The notes under the pieces were generated by a model. The model saw nothing but the letters and a program-made list of their open reading frames with translations. It had not been told where the DNA came from and did no database searches. From Blastocatellia bacterium (GTDB taxonomy: Bacteria; Acidobacteriota; Blastocatellia; HR10; J050), in NCBI GenBank assembly GCA_025054955.1, contig JANWZE010000077.1, positions 1 to 32,077 of the forward strand: a DNA stretch of 32,077 bases, in the 5' to 3' direction. Position numbers and translations under genes: made by a program. Numbering within the stretch: position 1 is the first letter of the stretch; the number at the start of each line of letters is the position of its first letter. Shown here piece by piece: positions 8,155-17,063 of this stretch.

Positions 8155-8793
8155 ATGGAGACAGAGAACATGACGTGCATACCGATTGAAATGTTACTGG
8201 CGCAAGCACAAGGTACATTGCCTGTCGAGGAGGCCGAGCGAATCACTCACCATCTGCTCACGGCATGCCCATCATGCCGGGACCAATTCGACCTGATTCA
8301 GAAAACTGTGGCGGCCTGTGAGAATCGGAGTTTGGTCAGTCCACCTGATTGGTTGGTCAATCAAGCGATGAGTCTGTTTCGCTGGCGACCAGTGTCGGAG
8401 AAGGCAAATGAGCGGGAGATCATTCCGGCGACGCTGCTGTCTGACAGCACAACCAACAGGCGGCTGCTCGGCTTTCGCGGCGCCGGCGTAGCCGGTCGCC
8501 ATCTGCTCTACCGAGCCGGAAATTATGACATTGACCTATTCATTGACTGCATCGAGCCGGCCAGGGCGTTTGACATCATTGGCCAAACGATGCCGACGGG
8601 ATTAGAGCTGGACGCAGTGGCGCATGGCGATGTGGAGTTATTCAAAGCATCCAGCTTGGCGCTTGCCACCAAGACGAATGAATTTGGCGAGTTCCTGCTG
8701 GAACGCGTTGAAGAAGGCATTTACAGCCTGAAGCTCAAGTTCAAGACTTCGGAAATTGACATCGTTGAACTGAGAGCGTTAGCAGAGGAGTAG
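8155..8793 (+). CDS. Zinc-finger anti-sigma-like protein with beta-type C-terminal domain
   Basis: 212 residues with no membrane segment, so cytoplasmic. The N-terminus resembles the ZAS/zf-HC2 anti-sigma fold: Cys8, then HHLLTACPSC (His32/His33, Cys38, Cys41). The His-Cys spacing is one residue longer than the usual HxxxCxxC. The C-terminal part (~100-205) holds LLGFRG, LYRAGNYDIDL, IIGQTMP and TNEFGEFLLERVEEGIYSLK, which resembles the carboxypeptidase-regulatory-like beta fold. A paralogue with the same order of motifs lies at 23942-24598. It sits between the ECF-like gene and the TPR-CHAT gene (7 bp gap), so it could hold the sigma factor inactive and be a substrate of the protease; that is inference. 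An in-frame ATG at 8170 with GGAG upstream is an alternative start. Confidence 0.75.
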   Translation: METENMTCIPIEMLLAQAQGTLPVEEAERITHHLLTACPSCRDQFDLIQKTVAACENRSLVSPPDWLVNQAMSLFRWRPVSEKANEREIIPATLLSDSTTNRRLLGFRGAGVAGRHLLYRAGNYDIDLFIDCIEPARAFDIIGQTMPTGLELDAVAHGDVELFKASSLALATKTNEFGEFLLERVEEGIYSLKLKFKTSEIDIVELRALAEE

Positions 8794-8800
8794 CAAAAGC

Positions 8801-11734
8801 GTGCAGGTTGAAACGACAACGATCCAGGACTTGGATCAGCCGGCCACAATCCAGGCGGCAGCTAAGCCATCTTGGAGTGACGAACAATTCGTCGAGATGG
8901 TCGAATCACTCGCCGGTAGTGACCAGCTCGATTATTTCTTGCGCTCCCATCAAGAACGAATTAACCGTGACACAATCAAATTATTGAAGGATCGGGTGAA
9001 CTATCTGGTTCAGGCGGACCTGGGTCAAGCGATGCGCTTGGCCGAAGCGATGTGCAACGCGGCTGTGCTTTCCGGCGATCCGGTTTGCGAAGCAATAGCC
9101 CAGCATGCCTGGGGCCAAGCGTTATATTTCTCTGGCCGACATTCAGAGGCACTTGAGGCTTATGAAAGAGCTGCTGCCATCTACGGTGGCTTGGGGATGG
9201 AAGTGGAGAGCGCCCGAATTGCTCGCGCTCAAGTCGCTGCTCTGATGTATGTTGGCAACTACGCTCAAGCGCTCGCATTGGCTGACAAGGCTCGTGAAGT
9301 GTTTCGTCTGCACAATGAGATGGTGCTGCTGGCGGGACTAGAACTCAACGTTGGCAGCATTCATCATCGTTTGGATCAATACCCCGAGGCGCTGGAATGT
9401 TTCAACCGTGCGCGGCATCTGTATGCGGATTATCAAGACGAATTGGGCATTGCCTGGACGAACTATAACTGTGCCAATCAATATACCTGCTTGAACGAAT
9501 TTGAGCGGGCGCTGACGCTATACCAGGAAGCGAAGCTAACATTTGAGAAGCTCAACATGTGGCGCATGGTCAACGATGTTGAGTACAGTCTCGCGTGGTT
9601 GCACTTTCAGCGTGGCAATTTTCAGGAGAGTCTCAAACTATTCTACAAGGTAAATGATCGCGCCAAAGAGTTGAGTGATGTTGTTACTGAGGCGCTCTGT
9701 GATTTGGATTTGTCTGAAGTTTATTTGCGATTGAACGCTCATGAAGATGCGCTGGAATCGGCGCAATCAGCGGTGCAGAAGTTTTCCGCGCTGGGGATGA
9801 CCTACGAGCATATTAAGGCGCGGATGTATGTAGGGATTGCGCGGGCCAATCGGGGCGAGTATGCCGAGGCCGAACAGGAATTGCAAGCGGCGCGGCAGGG
9901 CTTCAAGGATGAAGGCAATGATGTATTCATGGCGTTGACCGACGTGCACCTGAGCGAGCTATACACACGGCAGCACGCCTTGCAGCAGGCGCTCACCTAT
10001 GCGCAGGAGGCCAAGGAGGTTTTAGAAAGGCTGGGGATTGCCTCCAGGACGCAGTATGCGGAGATGCAACTTGCGCAGATTCACTATTTGATGGGCAACC
10101 TGGATGCAGCGCAGCAGCTTTGCCACTCGGTGTTGGCGAAGATGGAGGACATGGAATCGCCGTGGTTGAGGCATCGGTGTTTGTACTTGCTGGGCGCGAC
10201 GCTCGAACGAGCTGGGAAGCCGGAGGAAGCCTATCCGCATTACACGCAGGCGGTGGCCCATCTGGAGAGTTTGCGCAGCACGATCTCTGTGGATGAGTTC
10301 AAAAGCTCGTTCCTGGAGGACAAGCAACGGATTTATGAGGACATCGTCAGATTGTGCCTCAGAAGAGAAAACGAGCCGATGGTGACGGAGGCGTTTTCAT
10401 TTGTTGAGGCGGCCAAGTCGCGTGCCCTGGTTGAATTGCTACTGAGAGGCGACGAGCATCGGATCAAGCGGCGGTCAACTACCGCGGCAGCGGAAGCGCT
10501 CCATCACCAATGGCAACAAGTGCGGGAGCAATTGGATTGGTACTACAACCGCATCAATCATTACGAACTGCGCAGCCAGCAGCCGGCTCTCACGATCACG
10601 CGACAGTTGCGTCAGGAGGTGCGGCGGCGCGAGCGGGAGTTGGCCAAGCTCGATCGGCGCATGCGTGTGGAAGACGCCGAACATGTTTCGTTGCGCACGG
10701 TGACACGACCTGACGTCGCCGAACTGCGTCGGTATCTGGCCGCTGACGAGGTGCTGATTGAGTATTACGTGATGAGTGGTCGGATCAAGGCCTTTGCGCT
10801 GGACCGGGATGGCGTGCAAGTTTCCTCAGACCTTACAACCACGGCGAACATCACCTCTTACTTGCGGCGATTGCGGTTTTACATGGAGAAGTTCACGTTG
10901 AGCGACGAGTACATTCGCGCGCACAGGCAGAGCATACAGCAGCTCACGGAGCAGTGTTTACATGGGCTTTACGCGGAGGTCGTCGAGCCGATTGCCTCGT
11001 GGATTGAAGGGCGCAAGATACTGTTTGTGCCACACAATGTCCTGCACTATGTGCCGTTCCATGCGTTGTACGACGGGCGCCAGCATCTGATTGATCGCCA
11101 TGAAATCTCCTATAGTCCCAGCGCCACCGTGTGGAAGTGGAGTCTGGATAAGGCCCGCAAGCAGTCGCCGGGCGACGATGTGCTGATCATGGGCATTCCA
11201 GACGACGCCATGCCGTTCATTCATGAAGAAGTCGGCACGGTTCACTCGTTGTGGCCGCAGGCGAAGGTCTTTGTGGGTGAGGAAGCGACATTAGATTGTC
11301 TGAAGAGTGAGGCCAGGAACTGCCGGCTGCTTCACCTGGCGTCGCACGCTGTGTTTCGCCGCGACAATCCGATGTTTTCGGCGCTGCGACTGAGCGACTC
11401 GTGGTTGAGCTTTTTTGATATTTTCAACTTGGATTTAACGGTTGACCTGGTGACGTTGAGCGCCTGCGAAACCGGCGTGAACGAAGTCTCGCCCGGTGAC
11501 GAGCTGTTTGGATTGATGCGTGGGTTTCTTTATGCTGGCGCGCCGTCATTGATTGTCAGTCTGTGGATGGTCAATGATCGTTCCACTTCGACATTCATGC
11601 GCTGGTTGTATAACGGATTGAAGGAAGGCCTGACCAAGCGGCAGGCGATCCGGCAAGCGATGTTACAGATTCGCGCCGAGTATGGCCACCCCTATTACTG
11701 GGCGCCGTTTATCCTGATGGGAAAACCAACATAG
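8801..11734 (+). CDS. TPR-CHAT caspase-like protease
   Basis: 977 residues from a GTG start with AGGAG about ten bases upstream; an ATG is not available nearby. Residues ~60-500 are a long array of tetratricopeptide-type helical pairs (HSEALEAYERAAAIYGGLG, YPEALECFNRARHLYADY, FERALTLYQEAKLTFEKL, YAEAEQELQAARQGFKDEG). A charged coiled region lies at ~555-640. Residues ~690-977 are a CHAT domain: LLHLASHAVF gives catalytic-type His849, and TLSACETGVN gives Cys889, followed by GDELFGLMRGFLYAGAPSLI and the terminal YYWAPFILMG. Both dyad residues are intact, so it should be an active cysteine protease of the caspase/separase clan. There is no membrane segment. Its placement after sigma and anti-sigma genes and before a histidine kinase suggests a signalling protease whose target is a local partner. 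Confidence 0.92.
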   Translation: MQVETTTIQDLDQPATIQAAAKPSWSDEQFVEMVESLAGSDQLDYFLRSHQERINRDTIKLLKDRVNYLVQADLGQAMRLAEAMCNAAVLSGDPVCEAIAQHAWGQALYFSGRHSEALEAYERAAAIYGGLGMEVESARIARAQVAALMYVGNYAQALALADKAREVFRLHNEMVLLAGLELNVGSIHHRLDQYPEALECFNRARHLYADYQDELGIAWTNYNCANQYTCLNEFERALTLYQEAKLTFEKLNMWRMVNDVEYSLAWLHFQRGNFQESLKLFYKVNDRAKELSDVVTEALCDLDLSEVYLRLNAHEDALESAQSAVQKFSALGMTYEHIKARMYVGIARANRGEYAEAEQELQAARQGFKDEGNDVFMALTDVHLSELYTRQHALQQALTYAQEAKEVLERLGIASRTQYAEMQLAQIHYLMGNLDAAQQLCHSVLAKMEDMESPWLRHRCLYLLGATLERAGKPEEAYPHYTQAVAHLESLRSTISVDEFKSSFLEDKQRIYEDIVRLCLRRENEPMVTEAFSFVEAAKSRALVELLLRGDEHRIKRRSTTAAAEALHHQWQQVREQLDWYYNRINHYELRSQQPALTITRQLRQEVRRRERELAKLDRRMRVEDAEHVSLRTVTRPDVAELRRYLAADEVLIEYYVMSGRIKAFALDRDGVQVSSDLTTTANITSYLRRLRFYMEKFTLSDEYIRAHRQSIQQLTEQCLHGLYAEVVEPIASWIEGRKILFVPHNVLHYVPFHALYDGRQHLIDRHEISYSPSATVWKWSLDKARKQSPGDDVLIMGIPDDAMPFIHEEVGTVHSLWPQAKVFVGEEATLDCLKSEARNCRLLHLASHAVFRRDNPMFSALRLSDSWLSFFDIFNLDLTVDLVTLSACETGVNEVSPGDELFGLMRGFLYAGAPSLIVSLWMVNDRSTSTFMRWLYNGLKEGLTKRQAIRQAMLQIRAEYGHPYYWAPFILMGKPT

Positions 11735-11758
11735 AGGCTCTGGTGTGGAGGGAGCGAT

Positions 11759-13876
11759 ATGGAGCAAGCAAATTTGACAGCGGAAACCGAGGTCAAGCAG
11801 TTGAGCGTACACGAGCGGATTCTGCGGCGCACAAGCGAGATCGTTGAACGGAATCGGCAGTTGACGGCGCTCAACACGATTGCCACATCGGTCAGTCAGT
11901 CGTTGGATTTATCCTCGGTGCTGGAGAGCGCCACCGACCAGATCATGTACTTGATGGAATTTGAAGCTGGTTGGATCTCGCTGCTGGAGGCTCAGAGCAA
12001 CCAACTGACGTTGAGCGTGCAACGTGGGTTGTCAGACGCAGCGGTTGAGCTGCTGAGGCAGCCGCTTGCCGGCCACATGCTCATGGGGTCGGTGGCCCAA
12101 ACGGGCGAGCCGCTGATCGGGCATCTGCCGACGGGGCATGAGGATGCCTTGAGCGGGCAATTACGGCGGGATGGCTTCTCATTCTTCGTGGCTTTTCCGC
12201 TCAAAGCCAAAGGCAAGACGTTGGGCGTGATGACGCTCTGTTGCAAGAAGACGCGCATTGTGGATCGTGGCAGTAGCGAATTCCTATCTTCCGTCGGCGA
12301 CATCATTGGCGTGGCGGTGGAGAACGCCTCGCTCTATCACAACATTGCCCAGATTGCCGAGCAATTGAAGGTCTCTGAGCACAAGTATCGGTCGCTGATT
12401 GAAAAGGCCAAAGATGCGGTCCTGCTGATCCAGGACGGTCGTATCTGTTACGCCAATCAGAGCGCAGTGACCATCAGTGGATATTCGCTGGAGGAGCTTT
12501 ATCAGCTTGAAAATGTCCTTGATTTGGTCCCTGAAAATGACCGCGAAGCCGTCAAGCAGTGGTGTGAACAGATCGCGCAGGATGAGGAGCTGGCGAGCCT
12601 GGAGGTGGTAGCCCGCCACAAAGATGGTCATGAGATTCATCTGGAGGTGCGTGGGTCAACGGTTGAGGTTGACGGCCGCCCGGCGACGCAATTTGTCGTT
12701 CGTGATGTTAGTGAACAAAAGCTGTTGCGCGAGCAAATTATGCGGTCTGAGAAGATGGCTGCGCTCGGTCAATTGATTTCCGGCGTGGCGCATGAACTGA
12801 ACAATCCGCTGACGGTGGTCATCGGCTACAGTGAACTGCTGACGCTGGCCGGGCAACAGCTTCCCGAGACGGTTCAGCGTGGACTGAGCACCATCCAGGA
12901 TGCGGCGCAACGGGCTGGCAAAATCGTACAAAACTTGTTGACCTTTGCCCGCAAGCATCAAGCGACCCAAGCGCGGGTCAAGATCAACGAGCTGATCGAG
13001 CATACGCTGGCGTTGCGCGCTTACGAGATGAGCGTCAATAACATTGAGGTGGAGAAAGAGCTGGCCGAAGACCTGCCGGAGACAGTGGCTGACCCGCATC
13101 AATTGCAACAGGTCTTCTTGAATTTGATCGTCAACGCTGAGCAGGCGATGTTGAAAGCCAACAATCGCGGGCTTCTTCGGATTCACACGCGGGAGAAAGT
13201 GGGCTACTTGCCGAAGCTTCAAGGCCCGACGCGGCTGATCGAAATCGTGTTCAGTGACGATGGGCCGGGCATTGCGCCGGAGCACATGTCACGCATCTTC
13301 GAGCCGTTCTTCACCACCAAGGATGTGGGTGAGGGCACAGGGCTGGGGCTTTCAATCTCCCACGCGATCATCCGGGCGCACCGAGGGCGGATTGACGTGC
13401 GCAGTGAATTGGGCAAAGGGGCGACGTTCATCATCGAGTTGCCGATTGTGCAAGAGCTATCGGTTGTCGCCAGTGAAGCAGCGGACATGCCGCCGCGCAA
13501 GCAGGTCACACCAAAAGACGTGCTCATCATTGATGACGAGGCAGGGATTGTCAATCTCTTGCGCCGGATTATCACTGACGAAGGGCATCGCGTTGAGACG
13601 GCGTCCAACGGCTCAGAAGCGTTGAGCCGACTGGCGGACAAGGAATACGATTTGATCTTCTGCGATTACAAAATGCCGCAGATGAACGGTCAGGAGCTGT
13701 TTCGCGAGCTTGAGCGGCGCAATGGCCGGCTGGCCAAGAAAATGGTCTTCGTCACCGGCGACACCGTCAGCCCGCAGACGCGCGATTTCCTCGCCACCTG
13801 TGGCAGCAAGGTTTTGGAAAAGCCGTTCATCACCCAAGAAATCGTGCGCGTCGTCCGCACCATGCTATCGGATTAA
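11759..13876 (+). CDS. Cytoplasmic hybrid sensor histidine kinase (GAF-PAS-HisKA-HATPase-REC)
   Basis: 705 residues and no membrane segment. Order: a GAF-like domain at ~40-195, PAS at ~210-320 (DAVLLIQDGRICYANQSAVT), HisKA with GVAHELNNPL and phospho-acceptor His345, HATPase_c at ~435-560 (N box LNLIVNAEQAM, G1 DDGPGIAPEH, G2 GEGTGLGLSI), and a C-terminal receiver at ~580-703 (LIIDDEAG, acceptor Asp636 in FCDYKMP, Lys in LEKPF). GGAGGGAG lies just upstream of the ATG, and the gene starts 24 bp after the TPR-CHAT gene, so it is likely in the same transcript. It would sense a cytosolic ligand or redox state through GAF/PAS and pass phosphate to its own receiver. The final output is unknown, since no phosphotransfer protein is adjacent. 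Confidence 0.93.
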   Translation: MEQANLTAETEVKQLSVHERILRRTSEIVERNRQLTALNTIATSVSQSLDLSSVLESATDQIMYLMEFEAGWISLLEAQSNQLTLSVQRGLSDAAVELLRQPLAGHMLMGSVAQTGEPLIGHLPTGHEDALSGQLRRDGFSFFVAFPLKAKGKTLGVMTLCCKKTRIVDRGSSEFLSSVGDIIGVAVENASLYHNIAQIAEQLKVSEHKYRSLIEKAKDAVLLIQDGRICYANQSAVTISGYSLEELYQLENVLDLVPENDREAVKQWCEQIAQDEELASLEVVARHKDGHEIHLEVRGSTVEVDGRPATQFVVRDVSEQKLLREQIMRSEKMAALGQLISGVAHELNNPLTVVIGYSELLTLAGQQLPETVQRGLSTIQDAAQRAGKIVQNLLTFARKHQATQARVKINELIEHTLALRAYEMSVNNIEVEKELAEDLPETVADPHQLQQVFLNLIVNAEQAMLKANNRGLLRIHTREKVGYLPKLQGPTRLIEIVFSDDGPGIAPEHMSRIFEPFFTTKDVGEGTGLGLSISHAIIRAHRGRIDVRSELGKGATFIIELPIVQELSVVASEAADMPPRKQVTPKDVLIIDDEAGIVNLLRRIITDEGHRVETASNGSEALSRLADKEYDLIFCDYKMPQMNGQELFRELERRNGRLAKKMVFVTGDTVSPQTRDFLATCGSKVLEKPFITQEIVRVVRTMLSD

Positions 13877-13886
13877 CCAGCTTGTG

Positions 13887-13951
13887 CCGGCCTGGACTGC
13901 ATTGCGTCAGTAGCTACAACTCCCACCACACCAGCAATCCCACCAGGCCGG
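13887..13951. terminator. Inverted repeat between convergent genes
   Basis: CCGGCCTGG (13887-13895) and CCAGGCCGG (13943-13951) are a perfect 9-bp inverted repeat enclosing 47 bases. It lies between the end of the histidine kinase gene and the end of the convergent epimerase-like gene, followed on the plus strand by a short ATTTTC. It may be a bidirectional terminator, though the loop is long. Confidence 0.3.
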
Positions 13952-13991
13952 CCATTTTCATGGCTCGCCTGCCGGTTTCCTGTTCACCATT

Positions 13992-14447
13992 TCATTCTGC
14001 TTGGTTCCACACGTAGGAGATGGCGCTGCTTTGCCGATCCAAGTGGAATTCGTCGGGGTCATCATAGTTGTATGGCTCGCTCATCACACTGATGACGAGG
14101 GCCTCGGTCTGGCTCAGGCACATAAGCCCGTAGTAGACGCCTGGCGGCACTTGCACCAATTTTTGATTCCAATCGCCGATGAACCACTCATCCAGTTGAC
14201 CGCGCGTTGGCGAGTCGTCGCGGCCATCATAGAGCACCAGTTTGACCATGCCTCGAATGACCAGCAAGTGGGTCCACTGTTTCAGATGATAGTGCCAGGC
14301 TTTGATGACCCTCGGATAAAGCGTGTTCAGGTTGAGCTGCCCGAACTTGATGTATATTTCGTCATCAGCACGCAACAATTCAACCAGGCATCCTTGTTCG
14401 TTGGGAACCACACGTAACGGTTTAACTTTGACGCCATCAATCATCAT
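13992..14447 (-). CDS. RmlC-like cupin, dTDP-sugar 3,5-epimerase-related
   Basis: 151 residues from the ATG at 14447. The fold signature is that of RmlC-type cupins: IKAWHYHLKQWTHLLVIRG with two His where the family places its active-site base, then GMVKLVLYDGRD, a VQVPPGVYYGLMCLS turn and VSVMSEPYNYDDPDE near the end. The longer reading frame runs 33 residues further upstream but into the preceding nth gene. The ATG at 14447 overlaps that gene's stop (ATGA), so I choose it. Third in a chain bshA-nth-this gene. It could epimerise a nucleotide sugar or only share the fold. No other rhamnose gene is in the window, so no gene symbol is given. Confidence 0.8.
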   Translation of the reverse strand: MMIDGVKVKPLRVVPNEQGCLVELLRADDEIYIKFGQLNLNTLYPRVIKAWHYHLKQWTHLLVIRGMVKLVLYDGRDDSPTRGQLDEWFIGDWNQKLVQVPPGVYYGLMCLSQTEALVISVMSEPYNYDDPDEFHLDRQSSAISYVWNQAE

Positions 14448-15118
14448 GCGCACACCTCGGTTGGTAACCGTGAACTCGCTTGTTGCGCGTAGCGACAGTG
14501 GTCTAACAATGGACAGGCCACGCACCGGGGGTGACGTGGACGACAATAGCGCCGGCCCAAGCGGATCAGGTTGATGTGGGTGGAGTAGTACTTCTTCGAT
14601 GGAATGAGTTGGCCGAGTAACTCATGTGCACGCGCAGCCGAGCAAGCCGGTGGCACCACACCTAGTCGCTTGGCGACCCGCAAGATGTGCGTGTCGGCGG
14701 GAAAAACCGGTCGGCGGCAACCAAACAGCAGCACGCACGCTGCCGTCTTCGGACCGACGCCTTCCAACGATGTGAGAAACGCTTTGGCGTCATCCAGTGG
14801 CATTCGACGCAGGCAGTCCAGATCGAGGGAACCGCAGCGGGCGTGGATGCGCTGGAGGACTCGCTTGATGCGGACCGATTTGATGTTGGCCAGGCCCGCC
14901 TGTCGAATGGCGTCAGCAATGGTCTGCGCGCGCGCGCGACGCGCCTGCTGCCAGTCAGCAAATCGCCGCTTCAGTTGAAGAAACGCTCGGCGGCTATTGA
15001 TGTCGGTGGTGGATTGCGAGAGGATCGTTTCGATCAACACGTCCAAAGGATTTCGCTTCGGGCCAGGGCGAGGCACGCCGAAGACAGCCTCCAGACGCTC
15101 AATGATGGATGTCATCAT
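14444..15118 (-). CDS. Endonuclease III-like DNA glycosylase (HhH-GPD, 4Fe-4S)
   Basis: 224 residues, the usual length for the family. It would excise damaged pyrimidines or a related lesion and may nick the strand by beta-elimination. The helix-hairpin-helix is LEGVGPKTAACVLL with the lyase Lys at 124; the catalytic Asp is 142 in FPADTHILRV. The iron-sulfur cluster ligands are Cys192, Cys199, Cys202 and Cys208 with the C-x6-C-x2-C-x5-C spacing. The N-terminal NPLDVLIETILSQSTTD is also typical. The start overlaps the bshA stop by ATGA and the stop overlaps the next gene by ATGA, so the three are translationally coupled. It is clearly in the Nth superfamily, but the lesion specificity (Nth, Pdg-like or other) cannot be read from sequence alone. 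Confidence 0.9.
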   Translation of the reverse strand: MMTSIIERLEAVFGVPRPGPKRNPLDVLIETILSQSTTDINSRRAFLQLKRRFADWQQARRARAQTIADAIRQAGLANIKSVRIKRVLQRIHARCGSLDLDCLRRMPLDDAKAFLTSLEGVGPKTAACVLLFGCRRPVFPADTHILRVAKRLGVVPPACSAARAHELLGQLIPSKKYYSTHINLIRLGRRYCRPRHPRCVACPLLDHCRYAQQASSRLPTEVCA

Positions 15119-16248
15119 GTCGGCTTGACCTGTTCCAACACGCGTTGATAGAAAGCCTCGTACAGCGGGATGATCTTCCGGCTGGAGAATCGTTCGATGG
15201 CGCGGGCGCGAGCGCGTTGGCCCATGGCCTGACGCAATGAATCGTCTTGCAACAGGTGAATCACCGCCTCGGCCATTGCCGCCACGTCGCCGACCGGTAA
15301 CAAGTACCCGGTCTCGCCGTGATCAACGACTTCCGGCAGCCCGCCAACGCGGCTGGCCACCACCGGGACTTCACAAGCCATCGCCTCCAACGCTGCCAGC
15401 CCAAATGATTCCAGTTCGCTCGGCAGTAACAGCACGTCGGCCAGCGAGAGATATTCCGGCACGTTCGGTTGCTTGCCGACGAAGTGCACGGCATCGGCCA
15501 CGCCGCGCTGCCGCGCCAGCCATTCGGCATTGGCGCGATCGGGTCCATCGCCGACCATGATGAGCCGCGCCGGCACGTGCCGGCGGACACGAGCTAGAAT
15601 TTCAATACAATCAGGCGCGCGTTTGGGCGGACGAAAGTTCGAGACATGGATCAACAACGGCTCATCATGCGGCGCCAAGGCGGCGCGTTTCGCCATATTG
15701 GCTCGGCGCACATAGAACGTTTCGTCAATGAAATTGGGAATGACCTCAACTTGGCAGCGGCCAAAAATCTCACAAGTGGCGCGGCGCAGGTCTTCCGATA
15801 CGGCCGTAACGCCATCGCTTTGATGGATGCCGAAGCGTGTCATCGGCAAGTAAGAACGGTCGCGCCCCACCAGCGTGATGTCTGTCCCGTGCAGGGTCGT
15901 GACAATTGGCAGGTAACGCTCCGGCTTCAGCATCTCGCGAGCAAGAAATGCGCTGATCGAATGAGGAATCGCATAGTGCACATGGAGAATATCCAGTTTC
16001 ACATCCAAGGCGACTTCCAGTTGTTTGGTGGCCAACGCTAGATCGTATGGCACGTGCTCGAACAACGGATAATCCATGATCTCGACTTCATGAAAGTGGA
16101 TACGCTCGGATAACTCGGTGAGGCGCGTCGGCAACGAGGCGCAGATAAAGTGCACCTGATGGCCGCGTCGGCCTAGCTCGATGCCTAATTCCGAGGCCAC
16201 GATTCCGCTGCCGCCATAGGTAGGATAACAGGTGATGCCGATGTTCAT
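15115..16248 (-). CDS. bshA: N-acetyl-alpha-D-glucosaminyl L-malate synthase (bacillithiol biosynthesis)
   Basis: 377 residues, a GT4-family glycosyltransferase with two Rossmann-like domains. The N-terminus MNIGITCYPTYGGSGIVASE is the characteristic BshA start, followed by HVHYAIPHSISAFLARE and TLHGTDITLVGRD, also BshA-type. The nucleotide-sugar site near the C-terminus has the E-x7-E form in ESFGLAALEAMACEVPVVAS. BshA joins UDP-GlcNAc to malate in the first step of the thiol bacillithiol. bshB and bshC are not in the window, which is common because they are often unlinked. It heads the minus-strand chain with an nth-like glycosylase and a cupin. The 247-base stretch upstream (16249-16495) has no other gene. 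Confidence 0.92.
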   Translation of the reverse strand: MNIGITCYPTYGGSGIVASELGIELGRRGHQVHFICASLPTRLTELSERIHFHEVEIMDYPLFEHVPYDLALATKQLEVALDVKLDILHVHYAIPHSISAFLAREMLKPERYLPIVTTLHGTDITLVGRDRSYLPMTRFGIHQSDGVTAVSEDLRRATCEIFGRCQVEVIPNFIDETFYVRRANMAKRAALAPHDEPLLIHVSNFRPPKRAPDCIEILARVRRHVPARLIMVGDGPDRANAEWLARQRGVADAVHFVGKQPNVPEYLSLADVLLLPSELESFGLAALEAMACEVPVVASRVGGLPEVVDHGETGYLLPVGDVAAMAEAVIHLLQDDSLRQAMGQRARARAIERFSSRKIIPLYEAFYQRVLEQVKPT

Positions 16249-16269
16249 AGCAACGTCTCACGTCAGTTT

Positions 16270-16430
16270 CTTAGACCAATGGCTGAGGAATCGCCCGTGA
16301 GCTCCACGCATACGACGATGGATGAACACGAGGCCGCTGAGGTCACCGAGGTCCACTGCGAGCCCGCTGTGCCTTTGTGCCTTCTTGGCCTCTGCGGCCA
16401 TTTTCGGGGAGAGACCACGTTGATAGAGCC
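16270..16430. other. Non-coding stretch with phrase-like G/C-T repeats
   Basis: Between bshA and the next gene I see no convincing coding frame. The stretch holds short reiterated words such as GAGGCCGCTGAGGTCACCGA and TGCCTTTGTGCCTTCTTGGC followed by CTCTGCGGCC, similar in style to low-complexity intergenic phrases found dispersed in some bacterial genomes. No promoter for bshA stands out. Confidence 0.3.
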
Positions 16431-16495
16431 AAAAAGCATAGCGTGGCCTGAGCTGACTGAACGGGACTGTGCGAGCATCACTCGGCATTTGGTAT

Positions 16496-16939
16496 TTAGG
16501 TCATAGCGATGAAATCTTCAAACTCGTCCAGCATCATCAAGCCGCCTTCTTGCGGCGCTTCGACGACGCCATGCGACAACGCAGTCATCACAGCCACCAC
16601 GCGCAGTTGAAATAGGCTGGCTTGCCCATATTCATCGCTGTCGGCCGTAATCGTGTACTTGCGCGCCGCGTTCTTCACCTGGAAAGGCAGTTGATCATAA
16701 TCTTCGGCCATCTGCTGAATATGCTCAGTCGAAGGGATGCTGACCGTAATCCGGCAATGCCAGGTGACGCCATCTTTCTCAGCAGTCAGATGGAGTTGGC
16801 TCCACTGGTTCGGCGCCTGCTCGGTCTCAGGGAGGGCCTGCACGCGACAGGGAAAGCCGGCGGCTGTCAGGGCATTGATAATATCAGTTGTTGCCGGGAG
16901 ACGGTTTTTATTCGACCAGACAAAAAATTCCTGATTCAT
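16496..16939 (-). CDS. Small hypothetical cytoplasmic protein
   Basis: 147 residues from the ATG at 16939, which has GAGGA about seven bases upstream; a TTG two codons earlier is the only longer option. I do not recognise the family. The protein is soluble and mixed alpha/beta: a start NQEFFVWSNKNRLPATTDII, then a strand-rich middle (WHCRITVSIPST), a YTITADSDEYGQASLFQLRV segment, and an acidic end MLDEFEDFIAM. The pattern of an N-terminal 'partially predicted pair' and a tail with a short acidic helix suggests a small binding protein, not an enzyme. It has its own promoter upstream and is not overlapped by its neighbours. Confidence 0.7.
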   Translation of the reverse strand: MNQEFFVWSNKNRLPATTDIINALTAAGFPCRVQALPETEQAPNQWSQLHLTAEKDGVTWHCRITVSIPSTEHIQQMAEDYDQLPFQVKNAARKYTITADSDEYGQASLFQLRVVAVMTALSHGVVEAPQEGGLMMLDEFEDFIAMT

Positions 16940-17025
16940 GCCCAATCCTCATTGATCAGTTCCTCAGGGAGTTTTGGTGTCGTTGGCTGACATGCATGAG
17001 CTATGCTTAACAGTGTGTATCATCG

Positions 17026-17054
17026 GTAATACGTGGCAGTGCCATTGTAGTCAA
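17026..17054 (-). promoter_or_regulatory. Promoter of the 147-residue protein gene
   Basis: On the minus strand TTGACT (17054-17049), 17 bp and TATTAC (17031-17026) match sigma-70 spacing with good -35 and moderate -10. The leader to the ATG at 16939 would be about 80 bases. Confidence 0.45.
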
Positions 17055-17063
17055 GCCTGCATT

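Noticed and set aside
14447-14546. 33-residue N-terminal extension of the RmlC-like protein
   Set aside because: It lies inside the nth-like gene; the ATGA-coupled start fits better.
16258-16488. Minus-strand frame in the bshA upstream gap
   Set aside because: Low-complexity repeat-like DNA open in several frames and without a ribosome site.
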